A stretch of 64,000 nt of DNA from Gigaspora rosea (GCA_003550325.1 QKWP01000348.1:1-64000); one strand, 5' to 3'. Positions 45,016-57,649 are shown, counted from the stretch's first letter. Notes: generated from the sequence alone by a model not told the origin. Translations and numbers: made by a program.

Positions 45016-45719
45016 AGGACCCCGAACAATCTATATGAGGTCATAGTTGAAAAATTGCTAATGAAGAGCTGTTTTTTAAAAAAGGTTATATTTGAAAAGT
45101 AGATATTGGAGAAATAGGTTATATTTGAAACCCGCTAAATAGCAAAATAGATATATTTGAAAGAATGCTAATGGAGTAATTTTTATAAATGTTATATTTG
45201 AAATGTGCTAATGAAAAATTGGGCTATAATAGTAACCCAGCAGGTAAAAAGGAGAGGGGAAAAAGGAGAGAGGGGTAAAAGAGAGAGGGGAAAAAAAGGA
45301 GTGAGGGGAAAAGGGAGAGAGGGGAAAAGGAAGAGAGGAGTAAAAATAGGTCGAAACGGATTTTTTTAAGTTTTTTTTTATTTTGTAGTATATGTAGTTA
45401 TAATCTAGGACATATTACGAATTAGATGGGTATAGAAAATTTTTTAAAAATTTTTTTCGGTTTTTTTTTTTTTTTTTTTAGGAAATGTTTNNNNNNNNNN
45501 NNNNNNNNNNNNNTTTTTTTTTTTTTTTTTTTAGGAAAGGTTTTTTTTTTTTTTTAAGAAATGTCTGTTTTTTTTTTTAGAGAATGTTGTATTTAAAGAT
45601 GGATAAAAGTTTTATCTAATGTGTGAAATATAGCTTATATATACCAAATCAAAATTGCTAACCAAAAAAATTTTTACTATGATGCTCAAATATAACCTCA
45701 CATAGATTATTCGGGGTCC
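45016..45719. mobile_element. Mutator-like MITE, 9-bp TSD, contains an assembly gap
   Basis: The left end aggaccccgaacaatctat and the right end atagattattcggggtcc are inverted counterparts. They are flanked by exact tcaataaac (45007-45015 and 45720-45728). A 9-bp duplication is typical of Mutator-like elements. Inside are ggttatatttgaaa repeats, gggagagaggggaaaa purine repeats (45240-45340) and long T-runs around the N gap. Confidence 0.75.
45491..45513. other. Run of 23 N, sequence gap in T-rich DNA
   Basis: The gap lies between two T-runs, each followed by taggaaa-like words, so length here is uncertain and the flanks may overlap. A single N also lies at 59595. Confidence 0.95.
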
Positions 45720-45729
45720 TCAATAAACT

Positions 45730-48150
45730 AAATTGAAGATCTTAGTAATAGATTCAAAGTATTTTTAAAACTTCTAGTGATAATTTCTTAACAACCAGCT
45801 ATTTGAACTTGATTAATATTTTTTTATTTTGATTCTATAGATTCACAGAATAAAATAAAAATTTGTATCAAATTCAGATAGTTTGTTGTTGAGAAATTAT
45901 TGCTAAAAGTTTTTTTAAAAAAACTAAACATATCAAAAAAATCTAAAATTGGTAAAAAATTTTTTTTGAACTTTAATAATAACTTTTTAACAATAACAAG
46001 AACTATTTGAATTTTATAAATTTTTATTTTAATTTTGTAGATTCCCAAAATTAAAATAAAAATAAATTGATCAAGTTATAAAGCTAGTTGTTAAAAAAAT
46101 ATTTATTAGAAGTTGAAAAAAATTGGATGCAACTAGAAATGGGCAAATTATAGTTTCTTTATAAACTCTATATATCATATATAAATCATGCATATTATGC
46201 ATATTCTGTACAAGATAGGATCACAGATCTGCAGTTTTAAATTTTTGTATTGATATCAGGATAAAACTGGTGTCTTACAAAACAAATCTAAATTCACTAA
46301 ACCAAACTACAAATTCTAGACAACTGTATCAAATAAGGCATATTAATTATATTTTGCAAATAAATAGTCAAGACTTTAGTTGTTGATACTTCAGAAGAGT
46401 ACTTCTATTATAGTATATTGGAGCACAAGAAAAAACAACCAAGCAATTCAGATATTAAGAACTTGTTAAATTAAGTAATATTACAAGAAATGCAAATAAA
46501 AAATTGTACTACACATTTTGATACTTAAATTTGTACAAAAAGATATTCAAATTCATACAATATAACAGGTAGGTTCTATTTACAATTTGCATTTCCTATT
46601 TTTTTATATGAACATAGTATAGCAAAAAAAATATGTATAAGTGAACAAAGAAAAAGATGAAAGGAAACTTGAGTGCAATGCCTTGTTTGAATTTGAAACC
46701 TGAATACAAGTATGAATTATCATTATTGTCAATGATGTAAACAATTAGCTGGGCTTGAATTTGAAACATGCATATAAAGATAGATCCTGTGATAGAGTGC
46801 AACATATTATAATATTCAATATATTTATTAAATTAAATATATAGTACCTATATCATAGCACATTTATTATTTTAAAAAATAAGTTCAATATTAATAAAAT
46901 CTTAATAAATTTCTTTAAAACCTTTATTAAAAGAACATTATAAACATCTTTATTATAAAATAAAATATGTAGATATAACTTGCAAAAGATATTGAAGTTT
47001 AATAAATAATTTCTCTTTTATTAAAGTAAAATCAAATGCACAAATAATAATAAATAAAAAATTTTTTATTAAAAATTTAAAAATTAATAAATATAATGTC
47101 TAATTTACCTTATACTTTTTTCTGAACTAATAGTAATAACCAAAATCTGACACTGTAATTAACTATGTAAGATCTTGGATTTCATATAGTAAAAAATTTT
47201 AATTTGTATGCCAGGTACTTTGTATAGTATAGGGTATATTGTGCAATAGTCTTTTGTAAAGAGCATATATTAGCCCATAAGTAAAAAAAATTATTATTAT
47301 AAATTAGCCTTTGATTTGTACTCATGTCTTTTACAAAACATCACAACAAATAGCCTTGAAATATTTAGTACAAATCTAGAGAGTTCTGATCAAAGGGAAT
47401 ATCTTCTATAGTAAATTACAGTATTATAGTTTTTGTAGCAGTAAAAAAATTTTGTAAATTTATTGATAATTTGTTAGCACTTTTGAGTAGATGTGTTTAT
47501 ATATATAATTTAGACCAGATGACTAATATAAATATTATTGAATAGTAGAGTACTGAAATATGAGCACCTTTATTAGAAAAATTTAGAAGGCATATCTACA
47601 GTATAAACAACCTAGTCTTGAAAAATAAAATTGGATAACTTCAAACTACTAATACTTGTTTATAAAAAATAATAATAAAAATCTTTGTATATAATGCTAA
47701 AGCCTTCAACATGGTGGTATTAAATCTTTTTTAAAATAATTTTCAAAAATAAAGTAAAAATATTAAAGTCATTTCATATATTATAATTTGGCTAATTTAT
47801 AATAAAATTTTAAATTTGGCTATACTTCATTTAAAATCTAAATTTGGATACTAAAAATTTTAATTTGTTAAAACTAGGTTGTCCCTACTGTATTGCTACA
47901 AAAAGTGCCAAGTTTTTAAATATTAGCATATTTCTAAAAGTTGAGTTTTTATGTACTTTCAAAGACATAGTTGTATTAAAGAGCACTTTAGTAAAAACTA
48001 TATTCACTAAATATAAATAATATAAAATATCTTAAAAGTTTAATAAAAAATCTAATTGGTATTTGTACCAGTATATATTACAATTTGAGATGGAACTATA
48101 GTTCGACACAAATTAATCTTATAGCAATTTAAAGGTTACGATTCAACTTA
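45730..48150. other. AT-rich region without a supported gene
   Basis: A diverged duplication at 45775-45905 and 45965-46095 (ttgaa.tt..taa.attttt.ttttaatt.t.tagattc.c..aaataaaa) is visible. A tagaaatgggcaaattata word at 46132 resembles a hAT end, but no partner is found. No ORF above 75 codons looks coding. Confidence 0.4.
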
Positions 48151-49290
48151 TACTAGTGTTAGGGCCCGGGTGTTGCAGCGAGCTAATGGTATTAATGTTT
48201 TTATCTGGGTTCAAAAAGAACCCGATTATGGTTCAAAATGAACCTGATCATGGTTCAAATGAACCTGATCATGGTTCAAATGAACCTGATCATGGTTCAA
48301 ATGAACCCGATCATGGTTCAAATGAACCCGATCATGGTTCAAATGAACCCGATCTTGGTTCATGTGAACCCGATCTTGGTTCATTTGATCACGATCTTGG
48401 TACAAATGAACCAGATTATGGTTCATGTGAACCCGATCTGACCCGGTATGGCGGAGTATGAATTTTTGTATAACCCACCAAGGTTCATGAACCTGATCCC
48501 GCTAAAAATAAACATGTGCACAAATTTTGTTTATTTCTGATAAGCCCGTAAAATTATTGACGAAATAAACGCATGCAAAAATTCACACGCATTCGAAATC
48601 TATGTCGGGCTGATCCGAAATTGACGAAAATAAATAAACACATGCACAAATTTTGTTTATTCTGGATCAGCCTGAAAAAATCATGACATAACCTCAAATA
48701 GTGATGAACAACTGTGCTATAATGTATTGACTAGTGTTAGGGCCTGGGCGTTGCCGCGAGCTAATGGTATTAATGTTTTTATCTGGGTTCAAAATGAACC
48801 CGATCATGGTTCAAAATGAACCCAATCATGGTTCAAATGAACCCGATCATGGTTCAAATGAACCCGATCATGGTTCAAATGAACCCGATCATGGTTCAAA
48901 TGAACCCGATCATGGTTCAAATGAACCTGATCATGGTTCAAATGAACCTGATCATGGTTCAAATGAACCCGATCTTGGTTCATATGAACCCGATCTGACC
49001 CAGTACGCGGAGTATGAATTTTTGTATAACCCACCAAGGTTCATGAACCCGATCCCGCCAATAATAAACACATGCACAAATTTTGTTTATTTCTGATCAG
49101 CCCGTAAAATTATAGACGAAAATAAACGCGTGCACAAATTCGCACGCGTTCGGAATCTATGTCGGGCTGATCCGGAATTGATGAAAATAAATAAATGCGT
49201 GCACAAATTTTGTTTATTCCGGATCAGCCCATAAAATTATTTAAAAAAAAGCATGACATAATAGAAAATAATGATGGACAACTGCGCCTT
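48150..49290. repeat. Duplicated 570-bp unit containing 21-bp minisatellite arrays
   Basis: Unit 1 (48150-48720) and unit 2 (48733-49290) both start ctagtgttagggcc.ggg.gttgc and contain a 21-bp array, gatcatggttcaaatgaaccc type, at 48216-48440 and 48788-49000. They end in inverted blocks with cacaaattttgtttatt and gatcagcccg. Each 21-mer holds the palindrome ggttcaaatgaacc, so every frame on both strands is open. The five ORFs here (for example NEPDHGS repeats) are therefore not evidence for a protein. Confidence 0.85.
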
Positions 49291-50273
49291 AAATGTATGA
49301 GATATATAAATCAAAAGTATATAGGAACTTGTCAATTAAAACATAGCTAATGATGACTTTTTTCCATTTTAAGAAAATCATGTTTGAAATTAAGTATAAC
49401 AACAACTATGATAATCAATTATTAGTAGAACTTTGTTTGATCTGCATAAATTAGCCAATCATATAAGATATTTTCTATGACTATGCAGCAAGAATCAACA
49501 AGTTAATTTCTAAAATCTATTTTTGAATGCTTCTATTTATATACTGCATTTAGAAAAATAGGCATCAACAAAAATTTTATTATGTAAATTGATGCTTTTG
49601 ATAGTATTGTTAACTCTTTTTGCAAAAAAAGCTATAAGCTGTGTTTTAATTAACAGGCCCCTATATATAGAATCCTTTTTTTATATATATACCAACTAGT
49701 GCATTATGTTTATAATAAAAAGTTTAATTTATATATATAACTTTTTTTATATTTTTTGTTAAGACTTATTGGTTAACAAGAATAGTCTTTCTATAAATTA
49801 TTATACAATTAAAACATATTAAACAAGTTGAATAATGAAAATTTAATAATTGATATAATGGTCTTATTTATTTATTTAATACTAAAATTTTTTATTTTGT
49901 TCTTTAACTCATAGATCTTTTTATTATTTGACATTTGCAACTATTAATCTTTTGTTTTCAATATTTATTACTATTAAAAAACACATAAATTTTTTTATTA
50001 TTTGGCTTTGCAATTATTGATTATTTTATTATCTATTTATTACTAATCTTTAGATCAAATTGTTAACTATAGTATTTCAATATTTGGCTTCGCAATTATT
50101 GATTATTTTATTATCTATTTATTACTAATCTTTAGATCAAATTGTTAACTATAGTATTTCAATATTTGTGCATATAGTTAGTTTAAAGAAAATGATCTTT
50201 TTGTTTTTTTTTTATTATTTTGATTATCATTAGTTAAAATCATCAATAGAAAATCAATGGAAGTAAACAAATA
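49290..50273. other. AT-rich region with a recent 82-bp tandem duplication
   Basis: Bases 50004-50085 and 50086-50167 are direct copies differing at about one position (ggctttgcaattattg versus ggcttcgcaattattg). The near identity shows a recent duplication. Nothing else is seen in this stretch. Confidence 0.75.
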
Positions 50274-51546
50274 CAGTTGACTCTCTCTATACCGAACTGC
50301 ATGTTCTAGGGGTTTTGTTTGGTATAGAGTAAGTTTACTTTATACAGTTCGCTTTCTATACCAAACAGTTCGGTATATATTGCAAACCAATAAAATTATA
50401 CACATATGATTATGAATTACAATTTTTTTTATATACATATAACAATAAAATTTAACTCCACATAACTTTATATAACTAAACTTAAAAAAAGATGCATATG
50501 TACGCATGCACATACAACATACATATGGTAAATAAAATAAAAAAAAACTTTTTTATAACAGATAATGTATGTACGACATACAGTATTGAATAAAATAAAA
50601 AAAATTCTATTCAGTATATTGAATAAAACAAAAAAAATTTCTATTAAGTATAGTATATCTACACATACGTATAGTATTGAATAAAAAAAATTCTATTTAG
50701 TATTCTAAAAATAGTAATAGTGATTAACTTGTTTAAGATTTTTTATGAAATTTTTAGTTATTGTGAAATATAGGTTTACTTTAATTTTTACATTAGTGAA
50801 TGAAAGTGAAACATTAACATCAATTATGTGATTTTTATATTAAGTCACATGAGAATTCATTATATAGAAATATGTACATATAGTTCCCAGCAGGATGGCA
50901 TGAATAGAATTCGGACAATGGAAATCTGTTTGATTTCTATTGTTAGAATATCTGATCAAAAGCAATGGACATAGGATTGGACCAGGTTTGGATTCAGACA
51001 ATCTAATTGGTCAATTTTTAAGTATTGTAAAAAAAAAGAAGTAAAAAAAGCAGATTGAAAAAAAAGAAAGACAAATTAAAAAAGATTGACTTAGAAAAAA
51101 AAAAGATCCAGGATCGATTTTCAATTTGCAGTCCATAGTTGATCGGCTCACATTAGAAAATTTAATTCTGATACAGTCAGACCCTCTAAATGCACGTTGT
51201 CTGGACCGACCCTAAGGCCTGCATTTAGGGAGGGGCTGCAATTAGAGAACAGCTAATCAGATCGCAGTGTAATTACCACTACGTGCCTTTTTTATTGGCC
51301 AATAGTTATCTATATAGATTACAAATTCTATTCTTGAAAAGCGATACAGTTTATACACGAGAGATAAGTAGTTTAAACTTTTTTTATTTTTTTTTTTTGT
51401 GAATAATTCTTTATATGTATAACTAGATTTATTTAAATATATGGGTAATTATATTGTCCGCTTTTGATCAAGTTTTGATCAGTTAATTTATACAACGTTA
51501 GTTTTATTCTATTTTAAATCTAAATTTGAAACTTTTCATTGCACGG

Positions 51547-53328
51547 TTAATCAGCCAATTCAAAAAAGGCTTTAATGTCCACTTGCTTGAAAGATGAATT
51601 TCGAAGTTTCCTTATTTCCTTTTGCAGATTCAACAAAGCTTGGTCATGATTTGACCGGGCCACCTCACCAACATCTTGTTGCATAAGGTACTGTTCAAGC
51701 AATTCCACAGCACTTAGTGCTTCATGGTGAGTGATCTGGTGCATTTCTGTACTAACATCATCTTCATCACTTTCATTCTCTTCCTCTTCAACACCTTTAG
51801 TTTTTTCGGGTTCCAGGTTGGTAACAAGAGCCAAAATTTCCTCATCATTCAATATTTCATTTGTTTCTTTTTCCTTCGGGTGATTAATATATTCTTCAAG
51901 ATCCATTACATTTCGGAAGTGGAGTGCTTCAAGGTCAGCATAAATTTCTTCCATCAATTCATTATCATTATCATTGTCGTTATTATCATCATCTTCATCA
52001 AGGACAAGTTCATCATCAATTTGTGTAGTTGGAAGGATTCTTGTATGTCTAAAGCAATTACTTATCGTTTCTGATGATACTTCTCTCCACGCTCGGACGA
52101 TAAATTTTATGGCATTAAGAATGTTTAATTTGTCATTTTTTCCAGATTCATATTGGTCAAGAAGCCATTTTATGAAGTAGCTTCGGTATCGACGCTTAAA
52201 GGACATGATAATGCCAGCATCCAGAGGTTGAATGCGAGATATAGTGTTTGGGGGAAGGTAATGGACAGTTGTGTTACAGAGATTTAGATTACTGGAAGAA
52301 TGGCATTTTGCATTATCAACTAAGAGAATTATCTTATGACCAGCCATCTTTTTGTCAAACTTTTTAAGCCAGGATTGAAATAACACAGTTGTCATCCAGG
52401 CTTTTTTACTTGCTCCATATGTTACACCAAGCTTATTACGTTTAACAATTTTTAAAGCAACGTGGATTCAGAGACTTACCGATTACAAATGGCTTTATTT
52501 TATCTGTTCCATCAGCATTGGCACAAAGTGCCAAGGTCAACCTTTCCTTATCCTTTTTTTTACCTTTAAGACGAACAGTAGCAAGTGTGGAATCTGGTTC
52601 AAGACTAAAAAATGAACAAATTATAAGATAAGTACAGTATTAGTAAACTTTATACCCACTATAGAGAAATAACGGTTTATTTTTTTAAATTTTTTTTTAG
52701 CTCCAATAGGGGCCGAAGAGAAAAAAAATTCAAGAGAAATAATAAACTTTATTCCCCATTACGGGAATAATAGTCAATTATTACCGGTAAAATAAGCCCA
52801 TTTCATCTATGTTATAAATATCTTTTAAATCATATCCTTTTAACACCTCTCTTAGTTTAGGTATAGCATCTGCAATGACATCATCATCTACAGAAGCATC
52901 TTCGCATGCTTTTTTATCTGCCCTAACTCGTGTCTTTTTTTAAATTTATATAACCACCCATAGGAAAACTTAAGGTCACTATTTGGTATGTTTAACAATT
53001 CGGCAAATTTTTTTGCTTTTTCAATTAGAATAGCATCGCTTAAAATAATTTGGTCTTGGTTTTGCAAAATCCATTCATGTAAAGTGTTCTCAAGATCCGG
53101 ATATTGAACTGTTCTTTGTCTTTTTGTAGAGAGATTATCTCCAATTTTATCCTTATTTTTTATTAGACGCCCAATAGTGGTTGGATGAACCTCAAGGTTA
53201 AATTCTTTTTTTACCCACTCAGCAAGATCAACATTGCTGATATTAGGATTTTTATTTTTAAAGTCAATGATATCCTTTCTTTGTTTGTTATTAAGAGTGG
53301 TTTTATTTTTTCGCTTACTGGAAGACAT
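51547..53328 (-). pseudogene. Tigger/pogo-like transposase, two exons, frameshifted
   Basis: From the ATG at 53328 there is a Lys-rich start, an HTH (VDLAEWVKKEFNLEVHPTTI) and a CENP-B-type second HTH ending FSYGWLYKFKKRH. A shift in an A-run near 52925 moves the frame, which continues to NIDEMGLFYR with the first catalytic Asp. A 180-bp GT...AG intron (52784-52605, branch-like tactaat) joins FYR to LEPDSTLA. A second shift near 52445 precedes KKAWMT. The C-terminal part then has LLVDNAKCH with the second Asp and QPLDAGIIMSFK with the third, followed by an acidic tail. The product bound the TIRs and cut and rejoined DNA. Two shifts make it inactive as read. Confidence 0.88.
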
Positions 53329-53898
53329 GCTGCCGTCGTTATAATAATTTATTTGTTTTTCTTAAAGACCCTTTAAATATATATATCTATCTATAATTAT
53401 AGAGTACTATCACCTGAAATGTTGTCATACTGGAATGGATATTCAGAATTCTGCGATGCATGATTTTGCTCATGCTGAAAAATTTTTATGCATTATTCTC
53501 ATAAGATAGCTGCGATTTAGATAACTTTTTAAATCGCATATGATTTAAAAAATATTTTTTGGCATGTGCAGATTTATGCATTGCAAAATTAAGGATATCC
53601 TAATTTGAACAATACTAATATATATGGTAACGTTGAGATGCATGACGGCTTCAAATAACAAGGCAGATAAGTATCTTTCTTAATCGTAGTAGGTGCTATA
53701 CACGTCGTAAAAATTATTTCGCTTTGATTTTTGATATGAAATTGAAATAGTTTTTATGGCATGTATAGTAGGTGCTTTATCAATAAAATAGTATTGCAAT
53801 AACAATAGTTTCATTTCTGTAGGTCAAGTATAATTTAAGGGTTAACCAAAGATGAATTATCGTGGCTAGGAATGCAACACGTACAGTACTATCGTGTG

Positions 53899-54022
53899 AG
53901 TGCTGTTAAGGGAAACTTGCCATCAGGCTTTCAATTAGAATTGTTACTAGACACAATCAGAGAGCGTGTGTGATACAAAATATAATTGGAAGCCTGATGG
54001 CAAGTTTTCCCTTGGCAGTACT
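53899..54022. repeat. Foldback with 38-bp arms inside the Tigger-like element
   Basis: The arms agtgctgttaagggaaactt...aggctt and their inverse, aagcctgatggcaagttttc, surround about 45 bases. The short minus-strand ORF across it is an artefact. Confidence 0.7.
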
Positions 54023-54494
54023 CATATATAGTATGCTCAAAGGTTTTTTTATCACACACCAGTTTAATTTTACCAGTTGATAAGATTGTTAGCTGCTTCA
54101 TGCTACGTTGCGACAATAGAAATCTATCTAGTATTGTCTAACTACATCAATCCCCCTTTACGGATATCAATTACAAGCATCAATGGACGAAATAAAAGGT
54201 AATCAGGCTTTTTATTGATGCAAGATTTGATGATTATCAAGCACCTCACTCAATGAGTTAAAAGCAGATGTTTAATTAATTGGGACTTGAATAACTAATA
54301 AAGTGATTATTTTAATAAAAAAAAAAAAGGTAAGACTGACTATCTCTTTTTTTATAGAAGTGCCCAGATTTTAAAAGCATATTTCGCACAATGGATATTT
54401 AACAAAATTGTTACTTCATTTGGCCGTGACTGTTGAATAACATTCTGATCATTTAACAAATTATATCAAGTGAACCTTACAGTATTATTACTGT

Positions 54495-54733
54495 AAATCA
54501 CCGCATACAAGACCCACCACGTAGTATACCCAGATGCGAATCATGGGATCTATATTAATCAACATGGTTTTTTTCAAATATCTGGATTGCCTATTATAAA
54601 TGTAAAACGTGTATACCCTTCAAAGTTTTCCTCTTAGTGACATGAACTCTCGGCTGCATACTAGACCCGGAGTCTATTATAGGTTTTAAAATTGGTGGAA
54701 TGTAAGAGACCCGGTCTTGTATACGGCGATTTA
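54495..54733. repeat. Inverted-repeat insert with catacaagacc ends
   Basis: The left arm aaatcaccgcatacaagacc and the inverse of ggtcttgtatacggcgattt match at 17 of 20 bases. Internal words gggatctata and agacccggagtc do not pair. It is probably a MITE within the transposon. Confidence 0.6.
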
Positions 54734-56205
54734 TGGTACATTCGATCTTGAATTTTATTATATTTAAGCTATCTAGCTATATATATTTGAGATAAACTGA
54801 TATTTATTCAACTCATATTGTTTTAATGGTTTAATAAAATAATTTAACATAAATAAAATTTATTATTTACAACTTGAAGTTTAAATCCAAGTTCACCGGG
54901 TATATGGATCGGATAAATTCAAGATGTAATGCTTTATAAATAATGAATTATGATTGGTCGGGATCACGTGCGTGCATTTATGGAGGGAGTTTAATATAGA
55001 GGTGCCGAAAAGTAGCATGCATTTACAGAATATAGAACGTGCATTTATCTATAAGGCCCATTGTGGGCCCGGGTAACTGTCGTGCATTTAGATAGGTGCT
55101 GCATTTAGGGGGTGCATTTAGGGGGTCTGACTATAATTTTCATGAGCTTAAGCTCACATTCATATAAAAAACTTGATTGCACTATTTTACAAGAATTTCA
55201 ATGTAGTATAAATTCGGTTCTTTATAATAAATACTAATTTATATCATGAGATTTTATACTATTGTCAATAAAATAATTGCAATTTATTAAAATTCAAATT
55301 ATTAGCCATCAATAAAAAAATAATAAAATATATAAATTCTTGAATGATTTGTTGCACCAAATCATAGGCACAATACCTAGGTTTATATTGCACTAGTACA
55401 TCTACAAATATATATACTAACACTAGAAAGTTTAAAATTAGTATTTTATTGGACATTGAAAAACTATCTGAATTGTCCTATGCAAAAGTAATGGACATTG
55501 TCCTATGCGAAATAAAGCTGCGTCTTATAGGACATTGAACATTGCATAGAACAAATTAGAAATGTCCAATGTTCAGTAAAAATTCACCAGATATATAGCT
55601 TGCCCAACCCTCGTTCCCAGCTAGTAAAACAGAGTTCAGATATGGTATAAAGAAAATTACTATTTTGGTTCAGTACAGTCAGCTTAAATTACTATAAAAA
55701 AATCTGTTCTGCCAAATCAGGTTTACTATAACCTGATTTCAGTATAAGCAGGTTCGGTATAAAAAAGAGTGTCAACTGTATATATTTAAACAAAATTATA
55801 TGAAAAATGTGTGATAAGGTAATTTCAAATAGCGATAATTGAACAGATAAATGAAAAAGAAAGTTTGCAATAGTAATTTTATTTTATTACTTATCTTATA
55901 TACAGCCTTACATTTTTAAGAATTTTCTTAGAGAATAGTTGAAATACCTTTTTAAAAAATATATTTTTTTTAAAACTATTTACACTTTTTGTCTCTTTCT
56001 GTTATTCTTTGTTTGCATCATTAATAAAGTTTGTACCAGAAGTGCATTATTAAGCTGCTTGTAAAGTATTTTTGTACAAAATTTATTAAATATTTATTTT
56101 TTAAATCCTCTTATAATAAAATTATTATTCTGTTATGAGTGTCCTATACATTTTTACTAATCATTTTGTATATGTGAAAATTAGGTGCCATAAATGTGTC
56201 ACGAT

Positions 56206-56369
56206 TAGAGATGGGCACCATGCGTATGACTGCATGCATGCATGCAATTAATTCTGGCCAGCATTAAGAAATTAAACCATAACTTTGGTCAAAACATGCA
56301 TGCATGCATGCAAAAAATGCATGCGCATGTGCATGCTAAAATGAAAATTTTCTATTTTGCCTATCTCTA
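56206..56369. mobile_element. hAT-like MITE, 164 bp, near-exact 8-bp TSD
   Basis: It starts tagagatgggca and ends tgcctatctcta. The flanks gtcacgat (56198-56205) and gtcatgat (56370-56377) differ by one transition. Its subterminal motif is gcatgcatgcatgc on both sides, itself self-complementary. Confidence 0.85.
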
Positions 56370-56411
56370 GTCATGATTACATATAATAACAAATTTACAA
56401 TATTAATTATA

Positions 56412-57641
56412 GGGAACTGGTATTTCCACACCCCTTTTTTGGTATTGCCACACCCTTGTAGATCATTTTAATTTTGATTAAAGATATTTTGGAACCCATC
56501 TAACCAAATTTGATTAACTTTTTTTCTTTGAATTAAATAGCTTTTTACAATTAAAAAAAAAAGTTGATCGAATTTGGACAGGTGGGTGTCAAGATATCTT
56601 CGATCAAAGTTTGTAAACAATTATTGCCATAGCTTATATTTGATAGATGTTTAGAATTTTACAAAATTTTTGATCAAAGATATATTGGAAACCATCTGAC
56701 TAAATTCAATAACATTTTTTCTTTGAATTCTATAGCTTCTTATAATTAAAATAAAAAAAAGTTGATCAGATTTGGTTAGATCGGTGCTAAGATATCTTCG
56801 ATCATAGTTTGAAAACAATTTTTGTACACATATTTGATAAACGTTTAGAATTTTACAAAAACTTTGATCGAAGATATCTTGGAATCCACCTGACCAAATT
56901 TGAACGCCTTTTTTTTAAATTCTACTGCATTTTGCAATTAAATAAAAAAAAGTTGATCGAATTTGGTCAGGTGGTGCCAATATATCTTTGATAAAATGTT
57001 GAAAACAATTTTTGCTACAGCTTATATTTGATAGATATTTAGAATTTTACAAAAACTTTGATCGAAGATATCCTGGAACCACCTGAACAAATTTAATTAC
57101 CTTTTTTCTTTGTATTCTACAACTTTTACAATTAAAAAAAAAAGTTGATTGAATTTGGTCAGGTGGGTGCCAAGATACCTTCGATCAAAGTTTGTAAACA
57201 ATTATTGCTGCAGCTTATATTTGATAGACATTTAGAATTTTACAAAAATTTGATTGGAATCCGTCTAACAAAATTTGATCAACATTTTTTTTTGAATTCT
57301 ACAGCTTTTTGCAATTAAAATAAAAAAAAGTTAATTGAATTTGGACAGGTGGGTGCCATTATATCTTCAAACAAACTTTGACCCCAATTTTTGCTACAGC
57401 TTATATTTAAGAATTTTATAAAAACTTTAATCGAATATATCTTGGCACTCACCTGACCAAATTAAATCAACTTTTTTTTTTTACTTTCTACAGCCTTTTA
57501 TAATTAAAATAAAAAAGAGTAGATCGAATTTGTTCAGGTGAGTGCTAAGATATTTTTGATCAATTGTATACAAAATTATAAATTAATGATCTTATATAGG
57601 TGTGGAAATACCAAAAATAGGGTGTGGCAATACCATTTCCC
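56412..57641. mobile_element. MITE of six tandem palindromic units, 1230 bp, 8-bp TSD
   Basis: The ends gggaactggtatttccacac and the inverse of gtgtggcaataccatttccc, followed inside by a second ggtattgccacaccc copy, are flanked by taattata (56404-56411 and 57642-57649). The inside is about six units of roughly 190 bp. Each unit contains both tttgatcgaagatatcttgg..ccacctgaccaaat and its inverse. Unit 5 has lost the cgaagatatc segment. Confidence 0.85.
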
Positions 57642-57649
57642 TAATTATA

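Larger units (their letters stand above)
51174..55133 (-). mobile_element. Tigger-like transposon with its own transposase, 3.96 kb
   Basis: The ends cagtcagaccctctaaatgc and the inverse of gcatttagggggtctgact, each repeated internally as ctaaatgca words, are flanked by TA. This is a classical Tigger-type terminus. The minus strand encodes a pogo/CENP-B-type transposase (51547-53328), broken. The 1.8 kb after it has no ORF of note and includes two foldbacks at 53899-54022 and 54495-54733. Confidence 0.88.
50891..55613. mobile_element. hAT-like element split by a Tigger-like transposon, 8-bp TSD
   Basis: Exact gttcccag duplications lie at 50883-50890 and 55614-55621. The left end caggatggcatgaatag is eroded; the right end inverts to gagggttgggcaagctata, a common hAT-type terminus. 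The subterminal motif on both sides is tggacat/gtccaat. Without the inner transposon it would be about 760 bp. Confidence 0.75.
50274..55778. mobile_element. Outer pogo/Tigger-like element, host of a nested series
   Basis: The left end cagttgactctctctatacc and the inverse of the right end (cagttgacactcttttttat..accgaac) are flanked by TA (50272-50273 and 55779-55780). The CAGT start with TA duplication is typical of the Tigger/pogo group. Its own sequence is only about 620 bp on the left and 165 bp on the right and carries inverted tataccgaac words. The rest is the inserted hAT-like element. Confidence 0.75.

Noticed and set aside
46132..46160. tagaaatgggcaaattata as a hAT-like end
   Set aside because: No inverse partner or duplicated flank was found, so no element can be drawn.
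48156..49096. Five overlapping ORFs with NEPDHGS or MNPIMVQ repeats
   Set aside because: The 21-bp palindromic unit keeps all frames open on both strands. There is no flanking coding sequence or start context.
51724..52180. Plus-strand ORFs opposite the transposase
   Set aside because: They are shadows of the acidic, low-complexity C-terminus of the minus-strand transposase.
53931..54116. 61-residue minus-strand ORF
   Set aside because: It spans a foldback inside a transposon and has no recognisable content.
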